Assembly (NCBI GenBank): GCA_029204225.1
Contig: CM055102.1
Location: 37,628,585-37,692,584, forward strand
Direction: 5' to 3'
Length of the DNA stretch: 64,000 nucleotides
From: Diphasiastrum complanatum
Lineage: Eukaryota; Streptophyta; Lycopodiopsida; Lycopodiales; Lycopodiaceae
The number at the start of each line of letters is the position of its first letter. Position 1 is the stretch's first letter. Shown here piece after piece: positions 1 to 10,528 of the stretch. Made by a program: the position numbers and the translations under genes. Under the pieces are notes generated by a model. That model was not told where the DNA came from. It worked only from the letters and a program-made list of their open reading frames with translations, and did not search any database.

Positions 1-2525
1 CAAGACAAGGGCCGTGAAAGTCGAAAAGTATATGAACATTACTAAAAAGGCATGGTGCACGAATGATGGCCTATTACTTGAAGCTATCGTTGATGAGGTT
101 CTTCAAGGAGCTGCTACCTTCGTAGTCAACTTCTTTGAGGTGGCAAGGTCAAGGAAGGCTCACATTTCAATGACCTTCTTTATGTACCTACTAGCTGCTA
201 TTACTGAGCCAGACAGATACAACTACAGTTGGGCTCACATAGTCCAAAATGTAAATTTTTAAGGCCCTCTCTCTCCAAAGAAGCAAATTGCGGTGGGACC
301 ACTTCTCAGTCAACTAGCAATACACCAAGTGGGCGACCTAATTGACTCTTCAATGGACTTCCCAGCAGAATCTCCCATTGAGGCCACGACTTTTAAGGCA
401 AAATCTAAGAAGTCCACGCTAGAAGATAAGGACTCGCAGCAAGCAGTCCAACACCTTTCGACACAAGTAGCAGTCCAAGCCGCACCCAACTCGCCCAAAC
501 ATCCTTTTGCCAAGCAATTGGAGTCCATACTAATGGATGAAGCAGCATCACAACTAGCCCTTCAAGGCAGAGCAGCCGACTCCAGGAGCTACTCAAGCAG
601 ATGCCATCTTTTAAGCTTCTCCCTCTACCCCAAATTCCAATAGAGATCAAGTCACCACCAAGGCACACAACTATCGAAGATCAGCCTAAAGATACCGTGG
701 TAGCAGATACCTCCAAAGAGGCTCCAGACACTCAAGGGGAAGAAATTATCATTCTTGATCAAGGAGAAGGGTTGCCCACACATACCTATACGGGATACCC
801 TGATGGAGCCGACCCCCCCGATGTGTATGATAAAGATCCGCCTCAGAACGTAGAAGCTCAAGCAGCCCCATCTAGAGACATTCACACGATCAAGCCACCA
901 GCGGAGGTTGATGTCTCAGCGGCCAGTGCACTTTCTCATGCGCACGGTTGGTCTACTCAAGGATCTCAACTGGTTGTTGCAAGATCGACTCCACCACCAT
1001 CGCCGAGCGGAGTCAGCAATGAAAGCTAAACAGGGCCTTGAGCTCCACAACCAATAATTGCAACAAGAAGCGGATCATGCAAGGAAGCAGATGACCACGA
1101 TGCAACAAGAAATGGATGCATTCTAGCATCCAATCTTACCAACAGCTGGTCTCAACATTGCAACAGACACAAAAACACCATGACGCCCAACTCCAGGCAG
1201 AAAAGCAGTGGACCTCACGCCAAATCAATATAACTCTTGGAAAAGAAGCGGTCATCAAAACCTAGAAAAAAATGTGCGACGACCAAAAACAAACGATTGA
1301 TTTCTATTTTTCAGTTCCACCTCAACCAAATTCCTCTCCAATCCCCGCAAAAAAATACAATGAGCTCTTGGCCAAACTTCAGACCTGTCATAAGACGTTG
1401 CAAAATTTTGAAGCTCAACAGTCTGAATATACCCAACCGTTCATTGAGGTAATTAATGGGTTGGAGAAACAGAACGCAGAGCTAGAAAAACAGCTTGATG
1501 CTTTGCTTGCGACCAGAGAACCTCCTACCACATCTCAAAGCACCCCACCAGCCAGCGCACAAGCCTCCAACCCGACCAATGTTGAATTTGATGCGTCCTT
1601 TTTCATTGATGACCTTCTGTCCCCTGGTGATTCACGCACAACAAGGCCAAGCCACAACATAGCCCCACCTAGAGCCATACCTATATTTAAGAAACCACAA
1701 TCGCTTGAAGAATCCATCCAAGAGTACGAGGCCACTTATCCAAAAGACGAGATGCGAGGGGGATATGTGTTGCCATGCTCCACAGCTGAAATCAAAGGCA
1801 AGAAAGAACAGAACATCGAGCAACTAGCACCCCAACCTATATGGCACAATGTCCTCTTCAAGGATGACAAAAAGGTCCTGGACGAATATTTTCGAATTTC
1901 CAGGTATCTGCGCGTGAATCCCCGCTATCTACCCATCCCCGGACGAGCAACGTGGCCCAAAAAACAGGAGGATGCCAGTGCACCACCAAACTGGCCCATC
2001 ATTCCAAACTCCGGGACTTGGAAGAACCAAACAAATTTCCAGTACGCCTTGGAGCAGTTTCATCACAGGCACCACCAATCGGTTGATTCCACGGTGCGGC
2101 AAGCGACGCTCAACTGCAAGGAGCTTGCTTTCCTTAGTACTCTCGAATTCCATTGGGATCGCTCCTTGGGTCCCTTGTTTTTTTATCCCAACACCCCTTT
2201 CCCTAGTCTCAAATGTAAGGGCCAATTAACCATGGCACGAATTTATTACCGAGCAGCAATGATGGCATCCCAGCATGTAGCACGAGTGGAAGAGTGGTAA
2301 CGCTCCCAATGGTTGCCCCATAGCTCCCATGTGTTCGGGCCTCTCAAGGATGACCACACTATACATGCCCAAGCACTGGAGGCTTACAGAAAACTCATCC
2401 AGGAAATCTGCAAGACCAATGAACCGCAAGAGCCGAGCTGCAGGAAGCCCTATTCAAGTGAATTGCCATGGGACTGGCAACCATTTAGTAGCAGAGGAGT
2501 GTGGGGGCCGGAATACAAGGCCTAA
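1..2525 (+). pseudogene. Extra (third) ORF of a Tat-like Ty3/gypsy element, decayed
   Basis: Open stretches at 14-262, 293-643 and 601-1029, then a 342-codon stretch at 1272-2300 and a tail to 2525, read as one protein broken by a stop at 260-262 and frame changes. The first part (TNDGLLLEAI, later VGPLLSQLA) matches two other places in the window: the minus strand around 44850-45490 (TNDGYLLEAI, AGPLLSLLA) and 54340-54900 (NNGYLIEAI). A Ser/Pro/Gln-rich linker follows, then a heptad-like coiled coil near 1360-1500 and a conserved-looking C-terminal block (1640-2300). At 43819-47371 the same ORF lies downstream of integrase, and here it is followed by an LTR-like segment, so it probably sits between integrase and the 3' LTR. 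I do not recognise its function; Tat-lineage plant elements are known to carry additional ORFs. The left end is cut by the window edge. Confidence 0.6.
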
Positions 2526-2604
2526 CGGGCATTTCAATGGAGCTCGGGAGAATTGAGGAAAGTAGTACCTTACAGGGATGAAGGCAATGTAAATATCAAT
2601 TTTG

Positions 2605-2745
2605 TGTAATTAATGGCCCAAGCATGGCATCCTGTGCGTATGAGCCCATCTTGAAGAGCCATTAGTAGATATGTGGTGTTAGGCCCCAAGTATGGCACCC
2701 TGCGTGCATAAGTCCAACTTGTGGTGCCATTAGTCACTAGGGGGC
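2605..2745. repeat. Two diverged tandem units of about 78 bp
   Basis: GGCCCAAGCATGGCATCCTG at about 2611 is echoed by GGCCCCAAGTATGGCACCCTG at about 2687. Each unit ends in a GCCATTAG word. The duplication lies at the start of the LTR-like segment. Confidence 0.6.
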
Positions 2746-3130
2746 AAGAAACCAAATTTTGCAAATCCCAAAGTTTAAACTTAGACTTAAAAAAGTATGC
2801 AAAAGTCAATGCCAAGATTCTAAAAAGAGCTTACATTCTATATTGAGACTTGACATCCCTAGTCCCATAAGCAAATGTGGAAAGGACACTCCACAAGCTT
2901 CTATTAAGAGAAGCCTTTTTATGTACTTTCTATCCTTAATGCAAGAGAACTAAGTGCTACCATTTTGGGTCGACTTGTGCTAATTTTGGTGTGTGGCTAA
3001 TTATAGTGTGGCTTTATGCTTATTGCTTTTGTTTCTAAGTTCTTGCTATTTTAGCCCATGTTAGCATATGTGCTAAATCATTATGTGTTTCTTTTAAGAA
3101 TTTGTGGAAGAGTGTATGAGTGAGTAGAGA

Positions 3131-3131
3131 G

Positions 3132-3162
<31 letters not shown>
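3131..3162. repeat. (GA)n microsatellite, about 14-16 units
   Basis: A short uninterrupted GA run inside the LTR-like segment. The related LTR at 59395-60081 has an impure GA-rich patch at the same relative place. Confidence 0.85.
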
Positions 3163-3166
<4 letters not shown>

Positions 3167-3367
3167 AGGTGTGAAAGAGTGTGTTAGAGTTAGTGTGGTT
3201 TTGGTTTTAAAGTTAGTACTATTTGGTTTTAGTTGTGTGTTCAAGGCATCTTGCATGCAAGTAGAAATAGTTTTAACCCTTTTGTTTTGCATGCATCTTC
3301 AAGACTCCTAGGTTCGATCCCTATTTTTCGTGCTACAAACGACTTAGGAGGAGAAGCTGGAGGCCTT

Positions 3368-3898
3368 CTACTTCTTGACAACAGGCCCGAAGCAGGTGGT
3401 TGCCTCTGCAAATAACTCTTTGAGCTCCGCCAGCTCTTCTTCGACAAGTGCTTTATCATTTTCGAGGGGGAGCAGGAACTCGACTCGAAAATTTTCGAGC
3501 ATCTGGTCTTGAAGGCTTTGTAACTTAATGGGGTTGATTTGGATAGATCCAGAACTGCTGCATAGCTGTAAGGCAATTTTTGCCTTTATTCGACGGATTG
3601 TCTCAGCTTGCAGATTTGTTTGCAGAGTTGTCTTTTCTGCAGTTATTTTATTGTGCTCAACTTTCAAAGAATCAAAATGTTTCAGCAATTTTGCAGATTT
3701 GGCTTGTAGTGCCTTATGAATCTCCTTATAAGAATCTGCTTCTTTGGTTGCTTGTTGCAGCATTCTGCCAAGGGCTTGGTTTCTTTCGAGCAGCTTCTTG
3801 TTGTCTGCCTCGAAAGACTGAACCTTTGTTGTTAAGGTCTCGATTTCAATTGTCATGTCATCCGCAGACTGAAATAACTTGTCCATGCCCTGTTGCAT
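3368..3898 (-). pseudogene. Coiled-coil C-terminal part of the extra ORF (copy A)
   Basis: A 176-codon open frame, rich in Glu, Lys, Gln and Leu, with heptad-like spacing throughout (for example VQSFEADNKKLLERNQAL and KALVEEELAELKEL). No catalytic motif is visible. It is closely similar to the plus-strand frame pair at 25781-26394, and it shares architecture, but not obvious sequence, with 43819-44220. In both closely related copies the frame is preceded by a scrap of gypsy reverse transcriptase, so this coding segment was joined to a deleted pol. Known family: none that I recognise; a retroelement-encoded coiled coil is the best description. Copy A has the longest uninterrupted frame, but without an N-terminus or a promoter it is probably not expressed on its own. 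Confidence 0.5.
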
Positions 3899-3959
3899 CT
3901 ACATGTCGTACGCATGAACTTATCTTGCGGATTGGATGTACTCGAAATTGTGTCGTCAT

Positions 3960-4200
3960 CATCTATAGGAGTGGGTCAACCATATGACCTGCCATACAAG
4001 GTTCATTAACCACTTATGGCCTAGCACAATGCCATGAGTCACCCACATTTGGCATTTGGCCGGGCTGAGGGAGATGCCATATTTTCAACATTGTTGTAGA
4101 CCTCATTCTAGATTATTTAAGTGGCACATCTGGACTGAATGCACACACAAATTGTCAAGGAACACTTCTAAGAATTTCTGGAGAAATTCCTTGAAGACGG
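3960..4200 (-). pseudogene. Ty3/gypsy reverse transcriptase scrap (copy A)
   Basis: Read on the minus strand this contains the end of the RT palm (FKEFLQKFLEVFLDNLCVHS type) followed by a WVTHGIVLGH-like segment, with several stops. The same segment is at 25300-25620 and, more complete, at 39530-39955. An open frame with the same order of motifs is at 53509-54330 (IFLDDLCMH, then FWVTHGLILGH), which identifies it. Against the 23889-26400 copy, about 600 bases are missing just upstream of the scrap. Confidence 0.65.
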
Positions 4201-4382
4201 GCTGTAGTTAAATGAAGAGCAACATTTTTCGTAGGAGCTCGCATGCCCTTATCATGAAGAACAAATATTTTGCCATTAGAAACAAAAAAATTGACTAATG
4301 CTTGTTAAAAATTGTATACTTCGCCAGGGTTGTATTGATCAAGAGTGAACTATCGTTGCCAAGATAGTGGATTAGCACCTTA

Positions 4383-4735
4383 ATAAACATAATGATTTAA
4401 TATAATATTTCCACATAAAAATTAAAGAAAGTGCAGAGATTGTATCTATGTCAACATCCTCTTGTAAGTTGCACTCGGAAAATATTTTGGTGTTGTCTAA
4501 TAAAAGCCAGAGACAACTGGAATAATCATTTTGTTGTGCATACTAGAAGTAATGAAAGTAGAGTATTGCCATTATGATAGATACAAGGTGCATAGAAATG
4601 AGATACTCACAATGCTGAAAAATTAGGATTTACAAAAATATTTTTCTCAATTGACTTGACAACTTCCTTAGTTGGTATTGCCTTGATAGGTTCTAGAGAG
4701 AGAACATCAAACTCTATGTCATAAGTTGACATAAT
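4383..4735 (-). pseudogene. Copy of a possible two-exon mini-gene (minus strand)
   Basis: This is the inverted counterpart of 24265-24604. An exon-like segment beginning MSTYDIEFDVL ends at a GTAAGT-type donor, and about 95 bases later a pyrimidine-rich acceptor leads into an exon reading CLWLLLDNTK. The second exon diverges near its end in this copy, so the frame is altered. Function unknown. Confidence 0.3.
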
Positions 4736-5426
4736 TCACATTAACATATAAGAAATTTGAAAGTCTTTTTTGATTTATTATGATTGAAAGAATATTCAAA
4801 CTCTAATGAAAATTGTAACACTAGAAAATTTTGAAATATAACATAAAAAGATAAAAAACTTCATGATTAAAAAAAACATTTTTTTTCTCACAAAAAAAAA
4901 AACATTTCTCAAGTACTAGAGCTTGCTTATTTTCATGACACATTTTGGCCATTGGACCACATTCTATAAAGTACTTATGTGTGCCAAATCCAACTTTTAT
5001 TGCATTCATGGCACCCATAAATTATTAGAGGCTAATACCAAAAAAATATTTCAGAAAATCACGACTTATACTATGGTGTGAAGATGCCTAAGCAGCCTCA
5101 AACTATCACTTCTGATATTTTTAAAACTTCATTTTATAGCTTTTCACAAAACTTTTGGACCCAATTGGAAGTTTTTATGGATATTTGAAAGGTAAAATTC
5201 ATAATAATTTTCAAATTTTTTTTCTTGCTAGGTCATATGGTATATGTAAAAATATACTTTGTACATGGAATCTAAAATTCTACTAAAAATATCTACAAAC
5301 CTCCTAGTTAAAAAAGAGAAAGTTATTAACAAGCTATTTTTGATGTCTTAACTTTATAATTATTCAAAAGTAACATGGTAATTTTCTCTTTTTTGAGCTC
5401 ATTTACCAATGTAAGGTTAATAACAT

Positions 5427-5428
<2 letters not shown>
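4736..5428. other. AT-rich non-coding part of the composite repeat
   Basis: No convincing gene. The sequence from about 5000 to 5430 is matched in inverted orientation at 35760-36180, and the 5030-5240 part again at 39956-40160. Confidence 0.6.
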
Positions 5429-5467
<39 letters not shown>

Positions 5468-5472
5468 CACAT
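5429..5472. repeat. (AC)n microsatellite at the composite-repeat hinge
   Basis: About 20 AC units with one GC interruption. The homologous position is (TC)n at 35620-35756 in the inverted copy and (GA)n at 40757-40929 in another copy. All three sit next to the same GTTTGGGTGTGATG-type flank. Confidence 0.9.
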
Positions 5473-6286
5473 GTTTGCTATGTTTGGGTGTGATGCTTTT
5501 CTCATACGTAATTGTTGTCACTTGCATGTCTTCATGGCTTAAGTCAATTTTCCATGCGTAGTACTCCATTGGTTAAGACAAATAGGTGTTGAAGTTCTTA
5601 AGGTTTTATTTTTTCAATACCTATTTTGTGGTCATGTTTCTCCCACGCACAATGGCATTAGATAGTCCAAAAATCATCACACCCGTATCGATTTTTCCAG
5701 GCACACATTATGGGTGACAAGTTCTAAGGCTTTTGAGCACCATGAACTTTTGAACTTTCTAAGCCATTCGTTGGATTGATTCCCCTTCCTAAACTCCAAA
5801 CTTTCACCCATAAATCAACTATTTTCTTAAACTATTTGAGACCCTCATATGAAGGAGATCCTTAGATTATGAAAGAAAATTATCACCTTTGACATTTCAT
5901 TTATATACCTTACATTTGGAGTTTATTCTAGTTCTTTTCATCACATTTGATATGCCATTTGACATCAAATTTGACATTTCATTCTTTACATAAGGGAACA
6001 ATTTTTCTATAGATCTTTCATGGTGGTAAGGGTAAATTTTGAAGTTATATCTTTCGTTGACATAATGGTTGGCAACTTCTCAAATCACTTAAAAAACCAT
6101 TCATCCATAGATAAAGGCATAACCTACTTTGGAGCGTGAAATCACTCTAGTATCTACGCTTGCCCTAGGGCCGCCCCGGGGCCTACATTATCAACTCTTA
6201 TCCAACAAACAATGCAGATTTATGGAGGAGCGTCTTCTTCCACACCATCACTGGCAAGCTAGTGATGGTGTAGCCACCATCTAAGG

Positions 6287-6535
6287 GTGGGGGCGGGTGC
6301 TCCACCACCTTCCCTTCTGTTCCCGCATCTATGCTTGCACTTCCATTGTTGGATGGAAGGGCCCCAGCATTGCCACAACAGTGGCAGTGCTGAATTCGCT
6401 GCTCCCAAATTTACCACCAAACGTCTTGTGACAATATTGAACTCCCAAAGATATCATGCCAAAAGTACCAAAAAACTAGAACAACCTTCAATCCAAGTAC
6501 GGACAAATCGTAGAATAGGGATGTGGGTCACATAA
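6287..6535 (+). other. Conserved 82-codon frame of unknown status (copy A)
   Basis: An uninterrupted frame starting MGAGAPPPSLLFPH and ending RIGMWVT. The same frame, with only a few substitutions and no stop or frameshift, is at 34574-34822 (minus) and 41728-41976 (plus). No family is recognised, and composition is ordinary apart from His, Cys and Pro near the start. High DNA identity between the copies alone could explain the conserved frame, so coding status is open. Confidence 0.25.
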
Positions 6536-7289
6536 CAATGTTTGACAAGCCAGATGACCACTACTTGACAAGGCAGATGATCAGTAGTTGAACTTCTCAA
6601 GGTTGCCATGACACGATTCCAAACATCCCATGAGGCATGAAATATACCAAAATTACAAGCTAGACTCTTTGCTTTTCAAACAAAGGCAAATAAATTTACT
6701 AAATATCATATAAAAACCTACTTTGAAATCTACTCTTCATGTTCTAAAGTCGAATGGATAGACCAAATTAAATGTATCAACCCAAAATTTGTGAAGACTC
6801 CTTGTAAAATGTACTCAAACTTGTTTTGATGGGTTCAAGACACTCAACACATTCCATTAAAAAGGAAAAATTATAAGAACCAACATTTCAAGATGAATGC
6901 TTAAAAAAAAAAAAACGATATCTTGAGTTGAAAGAAGGTAGATGAAACGGGCTTGGAGAGGAGAGTGGGTGTAGCTAAAATGTCATGTCAAGCTTAAGCT
7001 GTCGGAGGGACTGCAAGCCAATAGACCTAGCCTTTCACCCCCTATGTGAAATGTAGCCTACACAACTAGCACTTCATCCCCTATGCGAAGTGTCAATACC
7101 TATGTTAAGGTGTTAAAAATCCTCACGACTAGTGTGCTTGTCAACTTGTTAAAAATCCTCAAGACTAGTGTGCTTGTCAACATGTAAAAAACCTGAGTTT
7201 GAATCTTGCATGAGGTTTTTGTAGTTGAAATCTAGCATCCATATAGCTCAAGTCCACTGAGATGTTGTACTTAAAGAGTGCACCCCAAG

Positions 7290-7512
7290 GGAACCTGCAG
7301 TGCTGGCCCCACTCCATCCAATGGTGATGAATGGGATTAGGGGACAAAAAAAATTCTCTCCCATTGGATGGTGTGGGACCTGTGCACCAGACGCATCTAC
7401 AGTGCTGGCCAGACTCCATCCAATGGTGATGAATGGGGTTAGGGAAATTTTTTTTTTTCTCTCCCATTGGATGGTGTGGGACCTGTGCAGTAGACGCATC
7501 TACAGTGCACAC
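7290..7512. repeat. Tandem duplication of a ~110-bp hairpin-bearing unit in the P450 upstream region
   Basis: GTGCTGGCC...CTCCATCCAATGGTGATGAATGG recurs at 7300 and 7411. In each unit CCATCCAATGG is followed about 50 bases later by CCCATTGGATGG, its inverted complement, with an A- or T-run between. The related upstream region at 42775-42890 has one unit only. Confidence 0.8.
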
Positions 7513-7559
7513 TACTTAATGAGAACCCTCATGAGCCCTGGCCTAATCACACATGGATA

Positions 7560-7760
7560 TATCTAAAGATATATATATATGTAGGTATATATTCATATAT
7601 AAGATGAAGGTGGTGGTGGGTTCATTTTGACATCATCAATGAGATTGTTGTCCTCTCTTCTCCTCTCGTCTGCTCTTCTTTAGATCCATTTTCTTCTCTC
7701 TTGGGCTTGGCACATATATTTCATACAATATGTCCTCTTCTCCTTGTCCTTTAATCCATC
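7560..7760 (+). promoter_or_regulatory. Probable P450 promoter and CT-rich leader
   Basis: TATATATATATG and TATATTCATATATAAG (7566-7603) provide TATA-like sequence. They are followed by a CT-rich stretch (7648-7760) typical of plant 5' leaders, about 120-320 bases before the chosen start codon. The same TATA region precedes the deleted P450 copy at 42950-43005, where a (TG)n run has been added. No transcription start can be fixed from sequence alone. Confidence 0.45.
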
Positions 7761-7881
7761 TTCTTTCCTCTGTTGGCATATATATTCTCAATGTGGATGC
7801 TGCTTAAAACTCCTCATCACCATATTTGCTTTCAATTCGGTAAGCGTTCATCACGTTTGTGAGAAAATCGCTGATCCAACA

Positions 7882-9387
7882 ATGGACGTCATGAATCACG
7901 GCATCAATCCTAAGTCTCAGGGCAAAACATTGATTGCTATGATGGGTCTCTTGTCTTTGTTGTTGTTCACAACAATCATATGGAAAATCCTGCACCTGAG
8001 GCTTCAAAGTTTGCCTCCGGGGCCAAGGGGATGGCCTGTGGTTGGAAACCTCTTCCAGTTCAAGAGGTTCTTCACATCAGGGCTGCAGGATCTGGTGAAA
8101 ATATACGGGCCCATCCTCACCTTGTACGTAGGATCTACTCCTTTTATAATTATCACGGATGCACAAATTGCTCATGAAGCTCTTGTGGCTAAAGGATCTA
8201 TCTTTGCGTCTCGGCCTTCTCCACGATCCTACTCCAGGAACTACGTAACCATCAGCTCGGGTGTGTATGGCCCTGTCTGGCGAGCCCTGCGCAAGAATCT
8301 AGTGAGCGGTATGATCAGCTCTAGTAGAGCTTCCAACTTCAGGTATGTGATGGAAGAATGTGTGCAAGACCTTGTGACAAGATTCAGGGAAAAAGCAGCT
8401 CGGAATGGCGGCATTGTGGATGCGCGCCCAGTCATCAGATACGGGATCTTCAACCTGCTATTGTCTCTGTGTTTCGGAAAGCATGCGGAGGAGAGCGTGG
8501 TTCTAGAAGTCGCTCAGATTCTGAAGAAGTCGCTCTTTAGAGCAAGGAAACAGCTTGACGCCGCCATCCCATGGCTCAGATTCATTCCATGGATAAACAC
8601 CAAAAGCAAAGAAGCCCAAGCTCTTCGGCAGCAGCAGGTAAACATTATTCTTCCTTTGATAAAGGAAGCTCAAAGGCTCCGTGAGGAGGGAAAACTTCCA
8701 AGCGGTTCCTATATATATTCCCTTCTCGCAATAAATGATCTACAAGGAGAAAAGCTCTCAGATGACCTGTTAGTCACTCTCTGCTCTGAGGTGCTCAATG
8801 CCGGGACGGAGAGTACAGCAAGCGCCTTGGAATGGGCCATAGCTAATATCATCATCCAACCCAAAATACAAACAGCGATTGTGCAAGAGATTGAGAGAGT
8901 GGTGGGGAATAGAGCCATCACAGAAGAAGACATACACAAATTGCCTTATCTGGAAGCAGTGGTAAAGGAAACCTTAAGGAGGCATCCGCCGGGCTACTGT
9001 ACTCTACCTCATGCTGTCACTCAGCCTTGCAAGCTGCGTGGATACGATATTCCTTTGAATGCAAGGGTGTTCGTCAATTCATCGAGTATTTCAAATGATC
9101 CTAGCTTATGGGCCGATCCCACAGAATTTAAGCCTGAGAGATTTCTCGATTTGGATCTGGATATCACTGGATCCAAAAAAATCACAATGATTCCCTTTGG
9201 AGCTGGCCGAAGAATTTGTCCTGGTTTGGGTTTAGCTATGCTGCACCTCAATTGCATTCTGGCACGGCTCATGCAGAGCTTTGAGTGGAGCACTTCAGCA
9301 CCAGGTGACATGGTTGATCTCACTGAAACACACGAGTTCACAATGGTGATGAGAACTCCCTTGAGAGTTCTCATCGAACCTAGGTGA
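7882..9387 (+). CDS. Cytochrome P450 monooxygenase, CYP77/CYP89-like (A-type, CYP71 clan)
   Basis: A 501-residue intronless microsomal P450. From the N-terminus it shows a hydrophobic anchor (about residues 16-36, GLLSLLLFTTIIW), the proline hinge LPPGPRGWP (44-52), the I-helix oxygen-activation motif AGTEST (307-312), the K-helix ExxR as ETLR (363-366), PERF (418-421) and the heme loop FGAGRRICPG (439-448) with Cys446 as iron ligand. Length and all landmarks are normal, and no stop or frameshift is seen. The frame is open upstream to 7744 without an ATG; the first ATG at 7882 gives a standard anchor and is preferred over ATG 7891. Enzymes of this type are anchored in the ER and use NADPH-P450 reductase. 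CYP77 members hydroxylate or epoxidise fatty acids, but the substrate here is unknown and the subfamily is my judgement from sequence style. It is the only gene in the window that looks functional, and its 3' part is duplicated at 26428 and 43036. Confidence 0.93.
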   Translation: MDVMNHGINPKSQGKTLIAMMGLLSLLLFTTIIWKILHLRLQSLPPGPRGWPVVGNLFQFKRFFTSGLQDLVKIYGPILTLYVGSTPFIIITDAQIAHEALVAKGSIFASRPSPRSYSRNYVTISSGVYGPVWRALRKNLVSGMISSSRASNFRYVMEECVQDLVTRFREKAARNGGIVDARPVIRYGIFNLLLSLCFGKHAEESVVLEVAQILKKSLFRARKQLDAAIPWLRFIPWINTKSKEAQALRQQQVNIILPLIKEAQRLREEGKLPSGSYIYSLLAINDLQGEKLSDDLLVTLCSEVLNAGTESTASALEWAIANIIIQPKIQTAIVQEIERVVGNRAITEEDIHKLPYLEAVVKETLRRHPPGYCTLPHAVTQPCKLRGYDIPLNARVFVNSSSISNDPSLWADPTEFKPERFLDLDLDITGSKKITMIPFGAGRRICPGLGLAMLHLNCILARLMQSFEWSTSAPGDMVDLTETHEFTMVMRTPLRVLIEPR

Positions 9388-9886
9388 ACTATAGAAGTTT
9401 ACTCGCAATGGATTGCTTTGTTTGTATATATAAAATCCTAGTGACATATCGTAGCTAAATGAGTCCAATATTCCAAATCCTTTATATGAGCTACATTCAC
9501 ATACACATATCTAGTAGAGACTCTATTTAAATAATCTACATACTTGTTCTCCATATGTTAATTTACACATGTAAGTCTCTTATGTAATAGCACAATGTTA
9601 AATAATGTAAACACATGTTCTCGAGGTGTTAATCTACACACGTATTCTCAAGACTAGATGCAAGGGACATTCATGTGCTATTACACCATCAATGAGTTGT
9701 CCAATGGGTGTTGAGTTGGTTACCACTTAATTTAGTGTTATGTGTAGCAGTGAGATTTCAATTTTCAAATTTTTTTTTTTCTCTTTTCTTTTGCAAGAAG
9801 GCCCCTCTATATCATGGTAAAGAATCTAACTATTACACACAAAATGATTCTCTTGATGTGCATAGGTGACATAATTCAAGAGGAGT
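9388..9886 (+). other. P450 3' flank shared with the other two copies
   Basis: Likely 3' UTR and downstream DNA. It is almost identical to 26940-27440 and similar to 43444-43808. The intact-gene copy lacks four to five bases (TCTCAAGACTAG) that both other copies have (TCTCAAGATGTTCTAG, near 9652). No further gene is seen. Confidence 0.7.
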
Positions 9887-10034
9887 GTATTCTTCACCAT
9901 GGTTGAGGGTGCATGCAAGGCCCCACCATGTAAAAAACACTATCAAAGTGGATATACGATCATGCCACAATCTAATTATGCTACACCATGCTTGTTGGGA
10001 ACCTCGATCATGTTGGAAACCGAACAATCGGGTC
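9887..10034 (-). pseudogene. Start of copia-type internal region after the PBS
   Basis: Reading down the minus strand from the PBS gives a short leader and then an ATG (MIEVPNKHGVA, stop). Placement immediately after LTR and PBS suggests the beginning of a gag region, but too little remains to identify it. Confidence 0.3.
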
Positions 10035-10046
10035 GCTCTGATACCA
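10035..10046 (-). promoter_or_regulatory. LTR-retrotransposon primer-binding site (iMet type)
   Basis: Minus-strand TGGTATCAGAGC, the usual plant PBS complementary to the 3' end of initiator tRNA-Met, one base from the CA end of the adjacent LTR. Confidence 0.85.
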
Positions 10047-10047
10047 C

Positions 10048-10528
10048 TGCTGGGTAGATCAGGTGCCGAGCTCTGAAACCATCGTTGAAATCTGACGATT
10101 CTGACAATGAATTTATGAACAACAGATAATGTCCAATGACAACGGAAATGTATCTGCTGAGAAATTGAACAAGCATCACAACATTTTGAGATTGCAAATT
10201 GAACAGAAAACTGTAACTCGTCTGTATAATGAAAATCAAGTATACATCAGTAAATTTCTTTTGAGAGCGTTGTCTGTTTCCCAGATCAGCACGTCGGCGT
10301 GAGAGAGGTGTTCTCTTCTCACGAATGGACTAGCTACTACTAGAACTATCTTTCTTCCTGATACGCACCTCACTGAGTGTTGCATTCAGGATTGTGTATA
10401 TGTGTGTATATGTCCCTTCGCTATGCATGTATAATCCAATACATATATCATGCTGGATTAGATCACAAGATTTGATTAGCTAGAAGTTTAGCTAAACGAT
10501 CGTTAACTATATCTCTGTTAACGTTGCA
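10048..10528 (-). repeat. Copia-type LTR
   Basis: 481 bases that begin TGCTGGG and end GTTGCA on the plus strand, so TG...CA in both readings. The PBS abuts the low-coordinate end, so in element orientation this is followed by a PBS and gag start. On its other side it is fused directly to truncated copia RT, with no polypurine tract. It may therefore be the junction of two copies sharing one LTR, or the product of a deletion. Confidence 0.7.

Larger units (their letters stand above)
2595..3345 (+). repeat. LTR-like segment (3' LTR of the upstream Tat-like element)
   Basis: This stretch has no gene. It shares an ordered set of landmarks with the LTR-like segment at 59395-60081: TGGCACCCT followed by TAAGTCCAAC (2690s versus 59420s), a GA-rich patch about 430 bases further on (3118 versus 59850), and a GCTACA or CTACA end about 230 bases after that. 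It lies directly after the decayed extra ORF, and a purine-rich run at 2545-2563 could be the polypurine tract. Exact ends are uncertain because no second LTR of the same element is in the window. Confidence 0.5.
3368..7640 (+). repeat. Composite repeat, copy A (joined to the intact P450)
   Basis: This block recurs, whole or in part, at 23889-26400 (inverted), 32313-32660 (inverted), 33824-39955 (inverted, interrupted by an insertion), 39956-40757 (chimeric) and 40930-43035 (direct). Its order on the plus strand is: minus-strand coiled coil and RT scrap, the possible mini-gene, AT-rich DNA, a microsatellite, a stretch starting TTTGGGTGTGATG, a conserved 82-codon frame, CCCCTATGTGAAA-type repeats, and the P450 promoter. 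I found no terminal repeats that would define a single transposon, so it is best called a composite or segmental repeat. Confidence 0.75.

Noticed and set aside
3305-3330. GGTTCGATCCC resembling a Pol III B box or tRNA T-arm
   Set aside because: No A box, acceptor stem or cloverleaf around it; it lies in an LTR-like segment.
3233-3576. Minus and plus frames around 3233-3576
   Set aside because: Alternative-frame shadows of the minus-strand coiled-coil ORF and LTR end.
7744-7881. N-terminal extension of the P450 frame
   Set aside because: It has no ATG and would put 46 residues before a normal membrane anchor; ATG 7882 fits the family.
9021-9374. 117-codon minus-strand frame opposite the P450 heme region
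   Set aside because: Shadow of the P450 coding strand. It recurs at 26573-26926 and 43077-43430 only because the P450 is duplicated there.
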